A DNA stretch of 64,000 bases, taken from assembly GCF_000143415.4 (NCBI RefSeq), contig NW_003314262.1, forward strand, positions 87,496 through 151,495, given 5' to 3'. Below the pieces are notes generated by a model. It searched no databases. It was not told where the DNA came from and saw only the letters and a program-made list of their open reading frames with translations. This document shows, piece by piece, positions 43,776 to 55,985 of the stretch. Source of the DNA: Selaginella moellendorffii (lineage: Eukaryota; Streptophyta; Lycopodiopsida; Selaginellales; Selaginellaceae). Numbering within the stretch: position 1 is the first letter of the stretch; the number at the start of each line of letters is the position of its first letter. A program made the position numbers and the translations under genes.

Positions 43776-45036
43776 CATATAAAAATACTAGTTTCACCAT
43801 CAACCACTTTGGGGTTGATCATCATTTAACCAAGAAACTTCGTAAACACATTGCTCATTATCACATGGATATGATATAAGTATCATCATGACTTGATCAT
43901 TAATTGAGCAACACCATGAGCAATACCTATATCACTACTACAAAGGTTTATATAAATATTAACTGCCAACTCGATTCGATAAAATGCAACATAAATGCCA
44001 CATCCCACTGATAGAGATTTATAACACTTAACACCATTAACTTTTGTTCATAACATGGACAAACTCATGCCACTCTCTTTCCGACTAAACTCAAAATTAA
44101 TCCAACACCAAGTTACTCAAGGAGCAATAGCAAGATTCCCGGGAAAAGAATTAAGCATTATAACTCAAGTCTTCCAATACCAAGCCTAGACAAAACGGTT
44201 TAGTACTTCACTGCTATCCATCCCATGACTCACCACTTGTAAGACCATCATTTCCAACATGCGTCAAGATAAAGATTCTTGATTGGATAAAGTGAATACA
44301 AGCAATGAGTTAACACATTGTTGCAAATTATTTCTCTAAGAGGAGAAAATGATTTACGTGTTTGATCTTTCATCTTCGATGACTCTCTTTTCGGTCTCAT
44401 CTTTTATCAAACCTCAAGCTTGCGTTCGCATTGCCTTTAGTTCAATCCAAGAAAAGCTTATAAGAGAGCATGACAATGATTACTTGAACCAATAAACTAA
44501 TCCCTATAGTTTTGATTAATCCACTTATAATCATGCTTAGGAAAGATCCACTAGTGCCATGCTAAAATAGCTATGAACCAGCCTATTTACCACTCATAGC
44601 AAACCCAGGGAAGGTGAACTTTTACCCATGGTACAAGGAACAACTTATGGTAACTATTGATAGGCTAACATTAATCCTGCCAACTCAAAGTGTAACCTTG
44701 AGTTGCTAATGTGCCTTAGTCACGAGTTGAAGTGAAACTTGTGCAAAATAGTATACCTCAAATCCATCTTACCAACTCAGAGTATAACCTTGAGTTGCTA
44801 ATGTGCCTCACTCAAAAGTCCAAGCACAAACTCATGCAAACAAAACAGCTCATTCCATTCTATGAGCCCAATAGCAAGCTCACATAATACAATACAAAAA
44901 AGTAACCAAAATCCATACCCAATCAATGAATGTGAAGCCTTTGCACCCAAACGTGTACCCACTTGGATCATCGCTTTCATCTCTGTGTATGCAATAAGAC
45001 TAGTTGCCCAATCTAATTGAATAGTACTCGCTAAGA

Positions 45037-45051
45037 CCCCCCCCCCCCCCC
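45037..45051. other. Poly-C junction between B1 internal and C LTR
   Basis: B1 sequence stops at GCTAAGAC and C LTR sequence begins mid-LTR (CTGGGAGACGCACGC). The B1 PBS, the first part of the B1 LTR, and the first part of the C 3' LTR are missing, the same pattern as at 35610. Confidence 0.7.
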
Positions 45052-45403
45052 TGGGAGACGCACGCTTTGGGCTTTCACCCCTTGACCCGTATTAGTATTT
45101 GGACTTAGTCTAGAATTCGATCTCGGACTCGATCTTGGACCCGACTTTAGACTCGGTCTCGGACTCGATCTCAGACCTGATCTCGGACTCGACTTCGGAC
45201 TCGACCTCGGACTCAGTCTCAGACCCGATTTGAATCTTGGACTCTGTCTCGAACTCGGTCTCCGATTCGGCCTCAGACTTGATCCCGGACTCTATCTCGA
45301 ACTCGGTCTCAGAGTCGGTCCCATCCGATGAACTCTTTGTCATTTCGGTCATGCTTTCGGGGATCCTTTAGCCTACGACACCTCGGGGAGTCGATTCCTT
45401 ACA
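45037..45403 (-). repeat. C 3' LTR, partial
   Basis: Matches the C 5' LTR from the C tract (51360) to the terminal CCTTACA. Includes array 45093-45330. Followed by ACCCCACCACCC, the polypurine complement. Confidence 0.82.
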
Positions 45404-45841
45404 ACCCCACCACCCATAGAAGAAGTTCGATGCCCACATCGAACGTCTCTTTTTATCCTACAACTTGTTAACCATGTCTCCGAGGGCATCCCCCCACTTA
45501 GCGGTGTGCCTAAGTTAGCCTCCCCGGCCAAGAGCCCATGACAACGGAATATAGGTGTCTCTATACCCCTCACCTCACCACGCCCTAGTATGGGGTCGGG
45601 ACTTGAACCCAGCCTTGCTTTACTAGGGGGTTGGGACTCGAACCCAACCTCCGTAGAATACATCTACAAATTCGACATCCCCGTGGGGAGTCGGGTGTAG
45701 TGCCCTACGCCTGGTCGACCTAGCCAACCCATGCTAATTAGCTTACCTTCAGCGCGCCATTGGGTCCTAACATATGCCTTTGCTCAACTTCACAAATTGA
45801 TATTTTAATTGAACTTTGCATAAGTACATAGAGTTCTGCCT

Positions 45842-48800
45842 TATAGAAATTCCTCCACTAGATCTTGCACGTTCGCTAGGTTCTCTTCCGGTTCCCATGT
45901 TGCTTCGCAGTGTGGAAATCCTTTCCACTTTACATAGAACTCTCTCACCTCGCGTCTTTGTCACTTGCTCTTGCGCTCATTGAGGATGGCCTCGACTTCG
46001 TATTCCTCTTCCCCTTGGATAACCTCAGGTAAAGGTCTTACTTGGTCCTTGCGAAGCAAATCCTCAAAGTACTGCTTGAGTAAGTTCACGTGGAACACGG
46101 GGTGCATCTTCCCCATCTCTCGAGGAAGTCGAAGACGGTAAACCACTTTACTGATTCGTGCTTCAATCTCGTAAAGCCCCGCAAACCTGCTTAAGGAACT
46201 CAAGATCAATTCATTTACAGGAATACATGCATTTTTACCTTTGGGTCAACTTCCGGCTGATCCCACTTGGTAGCTTGAGGTTCTTGGTGTTCAGCCACAA
46301 CTTCTCCCCAGCTTGGAACTCTACATCCCGGCGCTTCTGGTTCGCATACTTGGTTTGCCTTTGTTGAGCCCATTTCAAGGAATCCCTCACTAGATTCCAA
46401 ATGCTGAGTCTCTTCGCTGTGAATGCCTCCACTACGGGTAACTCTCTGTGATACTCGGCCACGCCGAGTTCCACAGGACCTTCAATAGTTCGCCCATTGA
46501 TGACTTCCCATGGACTCACCCCGATACTCGAATGTGGTGAGTTGTTATAACACATTTCCACAAGTCCCAAATGATTTACCCAATCAGTCTGGTCTCCCGA
46601 GACATAGCATCGCAAATAATCCTCTAGCTGCCTATTCACTCTTTTCGTTTGTCCGTCTGTCAAGAAGTGTTAGTGCCATCAAACTTGACTTAATACCCAA
46701 TACCTGTCTGTGGGTGATAGGCTGTGCTAAATTTCAACTTGGTGCGATACTGTTCCAAGAGAGTCCTTCAGAACCTACTAGTGAAGATCTTATCTCGATC
46801 TGAGATAATCTCTTCCAGCCTTCCCCAACTCAAACCACTTGTTCGAAAAATAGCTTTGCCACACCTTCCGCATCCACTCTCGTTGTGGTGGGTATGAAAT
46901 GTGTCATTTTCAAAAATCGGTCCACCACCACGAATATCGCATCAAACCCTTCGCTTGGGGGGAGTCCCATGATGAAGTCCATCATAAGACATTTCCACGG
47001 ACGATCTGGAATTGGGATGCTTTGCAACAAGCCCCCACTAGCCTTAGTCATGGCTTTGACCTGCTAGCATGTTGGACATGTCCTTACATAGTCTTGGACA
47101 TCCTTAACCATATCTGGCCAATGGTACTTCCTCTTGAGTAAGCCCAGGCACTCTGCCGTGTCTTGCAAGAGGTCCATCATGACACTCTTCTAAGGCTACC
47201 TTCCTTAGTTCCCCTTCTGGAACATACACCCTCGTTTGCTTGTAATAGATGAGTCCATTGTGTTTTGCATAGCCCGTTTTCTCTTCCGTTGGCACCTCAC
47301 CTCTCTAGTGAGCTTCCCGTGCTTCTAGATTCCTTAGCAACACTTCTTGGGCTAGACCATTATTCTCATATGCTGTCCACACATCATCCCAAAAGGTTGT
47401 TGTCGCGCTGGATATTGCCAACCTCAAGCTCGCTTTTTGACTTAGCGCATCCACCACGATGTTGCTCTTCCTAGGCTTGTATAGAATCTCGCAATCAAAC
47501 TCAGCCAAGGCATTGGCCCACTGACCTTGTTTCCCTCTCAGGTCGGGCTATGACAAGAAGTGTTTCGTTGCCACATTGTCCATGTAAACCTTGAAGTGTC
47601 TCTCAAGGTAGTGTCGCCACTCCTTGAGTGCCTTGACCACCACAAAAAATTCCTTCTCGTGGGCAAGCCACTTCCGTTGAGCCTTGTCCAACTTCTTCGA
47701 GAAGAACGCTACTGGATGGTTGTCTTGCTTCAAAACTGCGCCCAACGCAAAGTCCAAAGCATCCGTTTCTACCTCAAAGTCCTTACCAAAGTCTAGTAAT
47801 GCCAACACGGGAGCCTTCCTCAACTTCCCTTTGAGGTGGACAAATGCCACCTCGCATTCCGCTGTCCATACCATCTTCCCTTTTCCTGTTTAGTCCGTTA
47901 AGGGCAGGGCTACTCTCGAATAGTGTCTGATAAACTTTTTGTAGTAGTTGCATAGCCCCAAGAACGCCCTCAACTCATGTACATTCGATGGTCGCTCCCA
48001 TTCCTGGATCGCTTGGACCTTCTCCGGGTCCACCTTGAGCCCGTCCTAGCCCACCACATGCCCGAGAAACTTTACCTCTTGTTGAGCAAAGTCACATTTG
48101 CTCTCTTTAGCATACAGTTTGTGTTCCCTTGGTTTCTCAAACACCTTCGCCAAGTGTTCGGCATGCTCCTCTAGCATCTCGCTATAGATCAAGATGTCGT
48201 CAATATAGACGACCACAAAGTGATCCAGATATGGTTCACATGGTTCATCAACGCCGAAAACGTTGCTAGCGCATTGCACAGCCTAAAGGGCATCACCAAA
48301 AACTCAAAGCTCCCATACCTGGTTCGACAGGTTGTCTTCTCGACATCTTCCTCTACTACCCTTATCTGGTAGTATCCTGACCTCAGGTCAATCCTCGAGA
48401 AGTATTTTGCATTTCCCAACCTATCGAACAGGTCCTCAATCCTTGGCAAAGGGTACTTGTTCTTCTTTATATACTTGTTGAGCAACCGGTAATCTATGCA
48501 CATACGCATAGATCCATCTTTCTTTTTCACAAATAACACCGGCACCCCATACGGCAACTTGCTCAACCTAACATACCCTTTGTCCACCAATTCTTTTAGT
48601 TGGCACTTGAGCTCCTCGAGTTCTTTTTCGTTCAAACGATAAAGGGGACAAACCACCGCCTCAGCACCCTCGACCAGCTCAATCTTATGTTCTATCGGTC
48701 GTGTGGGGGGCAACCCCGCCGGTAGCTCCTCCGGCATGGTATCCTGGAATTGGTCCAACACCCGCTAGATCACTAAAGGTACTTCTTCCGTTCCTGTCTT

Positions 48801-49265
48801 TTTGTCACTCTTCACTAAGAGTAAGCACAAAAATGTTGCCTTAGTTCCTTTAGTGAGTTGTCCTCTCGTGGACACCAGGTTTAAGTAGGAATCTTTGGCC
48901 TTGCTTTGCCCTACCTTTAGATCCTAGGCCTCCACCCTAGATCTTCTTCCTTGGGCATTCGCCAGTACCACAAGGTTTCTACCTTGTCCATGCAGGGCTA
49001 CCACGAACCGATTGAACCAATCCATTGCAAAGATCACGTCAAATCCCGCCATGTCCAACACAGTGAAATCCATGTCCACTTTCCATATCCCTACTTCGAC
49101 TTTCGCTTGACGAAGTACCTCATCAGTGCTTTGGCTACCTTGAACAAACTCTATAGTCCTTGGTTCCCCTAGCCGCTGCACCGTTAATCCGGTTTGCCAG
49201 ACTATGTCTGCAGCCACAAAATTATCTGAAGCACCCGTGTCAATAAGGATCTTAACAAAGCTACC
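45842..49265 (-). pseudogene. C pol: protease, RT, RNase H, integrase, chromodomain (decayed)
   Basis: Minus strand, right to left. Protease DTGAS at about 49235. RT with [20 protein letters not shown] and a YIDD catalytic box at about 48190-48210, reached only after a frameshift. RNase H at 47548-47874 (ALGAVLKQDNHPVAFFSKKL). Integrase zinc region about 47110-47295, core with MMDFIMGLPPSEGFDAI (46830-47051) and WEVINGRTIEGPVELG in 46235-46663. A C-terminal segment KMHPVFHVNLLKQYF is followed, past an in-frame TGA, by a chromodomain-like REFYVKWKGFPHCEATWEPE at about 45870-45950. At least six stops or shifts break it. Confidence 0.9.
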
Positions 49266-50562
49266 TCCGAGCTTCCCTCAGAGGGCTAAGTAGATGTTGC
49301 GAACGACTCTCTACCAAAGTTGCTCGTGTAATGAGTAACTTTGACTTAGGGACTGGATCACATACCTCAGTTTGGATTTCACCCAACTTGATGGCCATAT
49401 TGGCTCTAGCCTTCTTCGGGTAGGGACATTCCCTCGAAAAGTGTCCCGCCTCACCGTAGTTGTAGCATACATTGTTTCCTACGCTGCTATATGACTTGAC
49501 CTTCTTATCCGTGGGTTTGTCTCTTTTTGCTTGACTCCCCCACGTACTCACTCGCTGGCAACTGGATTTGCCTTTCCGGAACCCCGAGGACTCATTCTTA
49601 GAGAAACTCTTCTTGAATTTCCCTCTGCTATATGTTCCCCGTGGTTTGGCCCCTTTGCTAAACGTGGACCCCGACCCCGTCATGTTCCCCTTTCGCAGGT
49701 TGTTGAAATGCACCTTGATGGCCGCATCTAACGCTTCCTTGTAGTTGGTTGGGTTCCAACGCATCACCTCACCGCGAGCCCAGGTTTGCATACCTGATAT
49801 GAAGGCATGGAACACATCCATATCCCCCATATCCGTGACAAGTATCCTCTTTGCCATAAACCCATTCACATATTCTTGAATGGTTCTGGTCTGCTTCAGC
49901 CTACTCAGCTCGTCCCTTAGATGCAGAATAGCATTCGGAGGAACATAAGTCGCGTGGATCCTCGCCTTCATCATTTCCCAAGTGGCCACTGGTCCTTCAT
50001 TGGCCTCTATCGTTCTCCACCAAGACTTGGCATTATCTGCCAAGTATGGTTTTGCACATGGGACCTTCTCCGAGCTTGGTAACCACAACGCTCGGAAGTA
50101 GTCCTCCATATCGTAAAACCAATCCTCCACCACTTTATAATCGTTCACTCCCTTAAAGATCGGTGGGGGCTTTGGTTTGTACTTGGGAACTGCCTGAGGG
50201 ACTGATTCCACTTCGGTCTGTTCAACCTTGTCTGGTTTTGCCTCAGTCTCTGCTGAAGGGTCCGCACCTTCTGCACTACCAACATCCGCAGTCTTTCTCT
50301 TTTTCTTCCGCTTCTCGTCACGCTTTAGCTTGCGCACGAGAGTCTCCAATAGGTCATTGGTCTGCGCCAATTGACCTTCTAGAACGTCTAATCGAGCCTT
50401 GGACAACCGAACCTCGCCACCAGACTCCTGTTTGGAAGTTTACTCACTGGAGTTCTCCTCATGCAAGGATTCCTCATCCATAGCCTCTTGTTCGACCGGA
50501 GGCTCCAGCTCTGGCGGAGGTTCCGTCTCCGCCTGGGTTCGCTTACGCCCTGCCTTCGCCAT
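49261..50562 (-). pseudogene. C gag (capsid and zinc knuckle), one internal stop
   Basis: ATG at 50562 (MAKAGRKRTQAE), in-frame TAA at about 50441-50443, then open to 49261. A coiled-coil-like start (LEGQLAQTNDLLETLVRKL), a capsid region with SWWRTIEANEGPVATWEMMK and LSRLKQTRTIQEYVNGF, and a knuckle CYNYGEAGHFSREC near 49430-49475 where the second Cys is Tyr. Assembles particles around the RNA in active elements; this copy is damaged. Protease continues in another frame. Confidence 0.88.
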
Positions 50563-50607
50563 CTCCCAGCAATCCACCTCTATCCTTCGCTAGAACTGAG
50601 GAAGAGA

Positions 50608-50620
50608 CTCCGATACTAAA
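50608..50620 (-). other. C primer-binding site (minus strand)
   Basis: TTTAGTATCGGAG on the minus strand next to the 5' LTR, same initiator-tRNA-Met type as A and B. Confidence 0.75.
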
Positions 50621-51251
50621 TTGTAAGCCACAAATTTTTTCTTTCCAATTTGCCAGCTTACCTCGTCTATCCGACCAACACTGCCTTGACTTGTGCTAAG
50701 TTCCCTCGCCAAGGTTCCCGCCTATTGTACCAGCTCCTACTTGGTCCTACTTGGTTTCAGCTACTCACTGCACGAGCAACGGAGCATTAGCCATCCATCC
50801 ACGGATTCCCAAATCTCTCCTAATCCCCCTCCCCGGGTTAGACTAGACTTAAAGTTCGGCTACACTCCCCGCAGGCACAAGCAGCCAAGCACACCAAGCC
50901 TCCATGTTCCTAACACCCCTTGGTACAACAAGACTTGATCATGGGACCCTCTAAATCCCAAGCCTTGGGTGCAACACTTGCTTCGGGACATCGGGGCGAA
51001 ACACTGTGGCCTAACGGCCCGGTATGGGTACCTCTACCCCCCCCATTTCCATCCCGAAGGAAAGGCCCAAGCCCCTAGGAAGGGCGAGGACCAATGAGCC
51101 ACAAGGTACTCAAGTGGGGCACCACTCCACATGAGTCGGGAGCACCGCAGTTGGTTTCCCTTTCGGGATTGGGAGCTGCTCTTGAGCACTTCCCTGTGTG
51201 GCCCCTCCGACACCACCCAAGCCCATGCTCACTCCCACCCAAGGCCCTTTG

Positions 51252-51355
51252 NNNNNNNNNNNNNNNNNNNNNNNNNNNNNNNNNNNNNNNNNNNNNNNNN
51301 NNNNNNNNNNNNNNNNNNNNNNNNNNNNNNNNNNNNNNNNNNNNNNNNNNNNNNN
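51252..51355. other. Run of Ns (assembly gap)
   Basis: 104 undetermined bases just before a poly-C tract in the C 5' LTR. Confidence 0.99.
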
Positions 51356-51420
51356 AGCACCCCCCCCCCCCCCCCCCCCGGGAGACGCACGCTTTGGGCT
51401 TTCACCCCTTGACCCGTATT

Positions 51421-51719
51421 AGTATTTGGACTTAGTCTAGAATTCGATCTCGGACCCGACCTCAGACTTGATCAGACTTGATCTCAGACCCGACCTCGGA
51501 CTCGATCTCGGACTCGATTTCGGACTCGATCTCGGACCCAATCTCGGACTCGACTTCGGACTCGACCTCGGACTCGGTCTCGGACCCGATTTGGATCTCG
51601 GACTCTGCCTCGAACTCGGTCTCGAACTCGGTCTCCGATTCGGCCTCAGACTCGATCCTGGACTGTGTCTCGAACTCGGTCTTAGAGTCGGTCTTGGACT
51701 CGATCTTCGACTCGGTCCC
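51421..51719 (-). repeat. Hexamer-based array in C 5' LTR
   Basis: CTCGGACTCGATCTCGGACC-type units, the complement of the A-family units. Gives spurious frames on both strands. Confidence 0.88.
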
Positions 51720-51800
51720 ATCCAATGAACTCTTTGTCATTTCGGTTATGCTTTCGGGGATCCTTTAGCCTACAACACCTCGGGGAGTCGGTTCCTTACA

Positions 51801-52437
51801 GTTGGTCAGTTATGCCTAACCTATCCACTATCCATATTATACATTTGAAACCCCCTATATCCCCCCCTTTTTGAGGAACACATGCTTTAGGCTTTCACCC
51901 CAAGCCTCCCTTACTATCAGGAGTTAGTCTCTAGGACAAACTTGAAACTTACTAAATATGGAATGTCCTTATATTACAAATTTGGACACGGGATGAACAC
52001 CATTGTGTTCAGAACAATCTTTACATTTCATAGATATGTTAAATGAGTAAATCTAGACACTTTCCATAAATAGCATTTGAGACCATATTGAGACTAACAC
52101 AAAAGGCATGATAGCGAGTGTGTTTAATAAACACAGTAAGCTATCATCTAGGGATATTAAGGGACTAGTCTCAATACATGAGGGTTTTTGTCACTAGCCA
52201 GTGCAAAATATAACGAGATGGGAACTCCTTACCGGGCTAAATATGCTTAGCTAATAGCATGTAGGAATTCCGTCCTTATCTAAGTACACTCAAAATGCCT
52301 AATTAACTCCACTAGCATAAGAGGGACTGATAAAGGGTCTAACAATACCGACCTCCTACCATCATGGCAATAAAGAAAGAATATCCGAAAGGACAACTAA
52401 CAGGTAACTTTCGATACCCGAAGTCACATTCACAACA
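51801..52437 (-). repeat. B1 right LTR, partial (5' LTR on minus strand)
   Basis: Resumes mid-LTR at GTTGGTCAGTTATGCC, matching 30000-30643, and ends CACATTCACAACA before the AT-rich Helitron sequence. Confidence 0.82.
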
Positions 52438-55400
52438 ATATGTCACCAAATATAGCATTATTAATGGGAAAAAATCATTATTGAGGGGGGTAAGTATAAT
52501 TATTAGATGCAATGTGGGGGTCTGAAATATCCTATAGAGATGGGAAAATAAAATCAACAATAGAGGACATTATTATTTGTGTGTAAAGTAATATAATAGA
52601 TTGGTAAATTTATAGGTAATATTGGTAAATTCATATAATTATCACTATTTCCAATTTAAAGAAGCCAATCAGCCCATGAAGAGTTATTTTAAATTAGTCT
52701 CATATTCTTTTTTAGTGGAAGTGTTTTAAAAAATTTCCATAATCTATTCATTTTTACTGAATATGAAACAATTTATACTCAATGACCATATGGAATAACT
52801 AGTAGTGTTTATCTAAAGTCACCACTTGTAATAATAACAATTCCTCTGAAAGGTAATTCATTTTTTATATCTTTCAATTCTGAATTAATGGCAAAAAATG
52901 CATATGTGTTAACCATGCTAATTTCATCCCATATTAACACACGTGCATTCTTAATTTTATGGCCTACTTCACTATTAGCAGTAATAATAGAAGTAGAAGT
53001 TTCATTTATTGGAATAGAAAGTTTAAATCACAATTATGTAGTAAAGTGCTTGTAATGCCTATCTAGGCCATACTAACTACATTTTTTTTTAAAGCTGAAA
53101 TATATATATAAAAGTGTGAGGAGAAAACTTTTACTAATACCACAAGAACCATTGATGAAAATATATTAATTTTTCTCGGTTGGGTTGTTAATTGTGTTGA
53201 GGATATCATAAAATATAACTTGTTGTTCATCATTAAATCAAAGTAAATTATTTTCTACAGAATTATTTAATTGTGTCAAATTAATAAGACTATTTGTATC
53301 AAAATTTGTATAAGATAAAGGCAATTTATAATCTTGATTATATTTTCCATATAGATTGAATTTGCAATTTATATCATGTAAACGCATTCATAACAAAGTA
53401 ATGGATCTATTAGCACAAAATCTTCTAAATTTTTTTTTGAATTTTTTCTATAAGGAATAAGGATTTTTTAGACTGCAAAAGACACATAAAAACACAAATA
53501 ATTGTCTTAATTGTGATAACATTTTGAAAGAGAAAGCATCTTTTAAACATTTTTTTCATTCTGTATCATGTACTAAAAGTCCCATAGTAAACACAATAAA
53601 TTTAAATGTTTCAAAATAAGTATTATAAACTATTTTAAGATAATTAAAAGAAATAACCCCTCTTTTGTGAAGTAATATAAGGCATAAATGATAAACTTCA
53701 GTATTAGATAGGGAAAACAGAATATATTTGTGAGATAATATTTCATTGATATATAATCTGCCAATGGTCAGTGCATTTATTATATGTATAATGTAAAGGA
53801 ACTTTAGGATAAATATATTGTCTTGCATTTGGGTCATACATATTTAATTCAAACCATTTTATCAATATAATACCATTTTAAGAAGTAGCTCTTTGAAGTG
53901 CAATTTGATTATTACCTAACATTCTGAAAATTTTCAAGATGAATTATAAGTGTTAAATGGCCATGCATTTTAAATTGAAAAAGTCTTCATATAGCTTTAG
54001 GAGCAGAAACATAATGGGTGTTTACAAAACTTAAAATTTCATCTTAGTTTAAGGTATTATCATATTGAGTTGCTGAATGGATTTCAATAGTGGCATAGTT
54101 ATAGCTTTTGTAAACATTTGAATATTTTTTACAAAGGTACTTGTTATAAGGCACAACCCAATGGTTATCTATATGACAACTATTTTTACAAAACTATACA
54201 TCCATTATCTAGTCTATGATAATCTTAAAATCCATTAATAGAAAATGTGGTTTCATAATTAAATTTATTGGAAAATCTTTCGAGCAAGAACAATTTTCCA
54301 TACAAGGATTATTAGGATAAAAAAGGTCCACATGGTTTATGCATCATATGCAATATAACTATTTCCAAAGAGTTTAGGCTCATCACAAGGATCTGATAAT
54401 CCAGCCATGATATATTAATTAATTTCATTATGATCTTTAATTTTATTTTCATGAGCTAAAATTCCTAGAAAATAACAATGTGGGAGACCTCATTTTTGGA
54501 ATTCAATTACATACATATATATGCTATACATTTTCCGAATACATGTCTTTTTGTTATGTCTTTCAAAAATTCTTTAAGTTAATATGGAAAACTCTAGAAA
54601 CCAAATCAGAACAGTGTTCTAGACTTTCATTTGGATGTAATTTTTCTATAATTTCTAACTACTTAGGGTTGCAAGTGATCTAATTTGAGTAATGAGCAAA
54701 AATTGCCATTGCATGTTGATAATTTTGTTACATTACTCTAGGTCCACCACTATAACTTGAAGGTAGTATAACAATTTTACCAGATTCATATTTTCATTTA
54801 AAGCACAATTTACAACATAATCAATAAGACCAATATACATTTGTAGTCGTAATTATTTTTAGTGGATATGATAATATTGTAAGTTATTACTCTCAATAGG
54901 CATCAACAATATATTGTTGAGTAAGCTTGCCAACATGTAAGATTTGGTCAAAACCTAATTGTAGTGTGTCTCTTTTAGATAAACAATATATATAATATAG
55001 AAGTAATATGGTTCAACATCATTGTGTATTCAAAATATTTGCATGCTATCCTTTATCACCAAAAGGAAATATCAAGGGATAAACCATAGGATCACAATTA
55101 GCATCAAGTGTTGAAATATTTATGGAAATATTTGCCATAGAATATATACAAATTTCATGTCTATGTGGGGGTTTTCCAGTTTCAGTAACAAACAAAAACA
55201 ATAGCAACATTATTTGTTTATGGTATACTATAGCATCAATGATTAGTTCTTTCATTCCTTAGTAACATATAAACACCATGTAAAAGATGGTCTATAACTG
55301 CTACTTCACAAAGTTCTTTTTGTTCCATTTTATACATCATTTTATAAGCATGTGTATATGGATTAATTTGATGGAGGAGTGTATCAAGATGTAATAATAA

Positions 55401-55640
55401 ATCTCGCTCACAACTTGTATTAAATAAGTTTTGATGCCTTATATTTGTGGCTTCTTGTATATCTAGCATATAAAGTTGCCCATAAGATGGATTTTGATCT
55501 CTAGAAGAGTGTGACAGCATGCCATTATAGTAAATCTATCTATGAATTCTAAAGCAGTAAGGACCATTACCCCTTAAAGTGTCAATATTAACAGCCATTG
55601 ATGCAAATGCATGCATTACAAAAAAAACACAAATAGATGA
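52438..55640 (-). pseudogene. Helitron Rep/helicase, N-terminal and central part (decayed)
   Basis: Minus strand, right to left: NIDTLRGNGPYCFRIHR then a TAG, QNPSYGQLYMLDIQEATNIR (55400-55520), LLHQINPYTHAYKMMYKM, DPMVYPLIFPFGDKG (about 55050-55090), a Rep region containing 'GLPHCYFLGILAHENKI' (about 54430-54490) and 'IKWFELNMYDPNARQYIYPK' (about 53810-53870), then helicase motifs NDEQQVIFYDILN, Walker A GSCGISKSF (about 53122-53150, normally GPGGTGKT), Walker B LIWDEISMV (about 52911-52937) and GDFR*TLLVIPYG (about 52800-52826). Several in-frame stops, some where Gln is expected. Runs into the B1 LTR and resumes at 5124. Confidence 0.88.
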
Positions 55641-55985
55641 TAAAAAATCAATTTCAAAATTTGAAATTTGTGAATCTTTGTAAATAGTGTGACTTGCTAG
55701 TGAGGTGGAGATGGTATAGTGGACATTTCTTGATGTGTATATATTTTATTTTTAATCTGAAGTAATTTGAAGCAGCTCAGGGTGCTTATCAAAATTATTA
55801 GTATTGAAATTCTTATCAAAATGTGGTATTTTTTATAATTCTAAGAAGATGATGAAAGTAAGGTATAATTTGAAAATTTCAAGTACAAAGCTAGAAAACT
55901 ATAACTTATACAAGTTTATATTTATGAACAAACTTGAATTTATAATAGAAATCTGAAACAGTGTTAGTATGTGATGGAGGCTAAG
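55641..55985. other. Right edge of the AT-rich Helitron segment
   Basis: AT-rich, no gene. The expected 5' terminus (TC on the minus strand) could not be fixed; composition returns to host-like near 55980. Confidence 0.4.

Larger units (their letters stand above)
39162..45036 (-). other. B1 internal region, right part, with C LTR insertion
   Basis: Aligns with B2 30855-35045. Only short frames. A segment from about 42455 to 44025, absent from B2, holds a C-family LTR and some flanking sequence. Ends at GCTAAGAC where B2 continues into the PBS. Confidence 0.75.
45037..51800 (-). mobile_element. Ty3/gypsy chromovirus-type retrotransposon C, decayed
   Basis: Partial 3' LTR 45037-45403, internal 45404-50621 with gag, protease, RT, RNase H, integrase and a C-terminal chromodomain on the minus strand, and 5' LTR 50622-51800. 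The gag-pro-RT-RH-INT order with a chromodomain marks a chromovirus. Many stops and frameshifts make it defective. It lies in the B1 right LTR: B1 LTR sequence (GTTGGTCAGTTATGCC) resumes at 51801. Confidence 0.9.
50622..51800 (-). repeat. C 5' LTR, containing a sequence gap
   Basis: TGTAAGCCACAA...GGTTCCTTACA, about 1.18 kb including 104 Ns. Carries a C run at 51360-51379, the GCACGCTTTGGGCTTTCACC block and array 51421-51719. Confidence 0.85.
5125..52437 (-). mobile_element. LTR retrotransposon B1 (non-autonomous type), outer host of the nest
   Basis: The left LTR is 5125-6273 and the right LTR survives only as 51801-52437. Internal sequence lies at 6274-6486 and 39162-45036. Orientation is minus: in the sister copy B2 the primer-binding site lies next to the right LTR and the polypurine tract (plus strand CTCTCCCCCCCTTAGGG) next to the left LTR. 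The internal region shows no gag or pol and is G-poor on the plus strand. B1 lies inside the Helitron helicase, because helicase motifs resume on both flanks. A1 and C are inserted into it. The start of the right LTR and its PBS are missing at a poly-C join (45037-45051). A clear target duplication for B1 itself is not visible. Confidence 0.72.
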
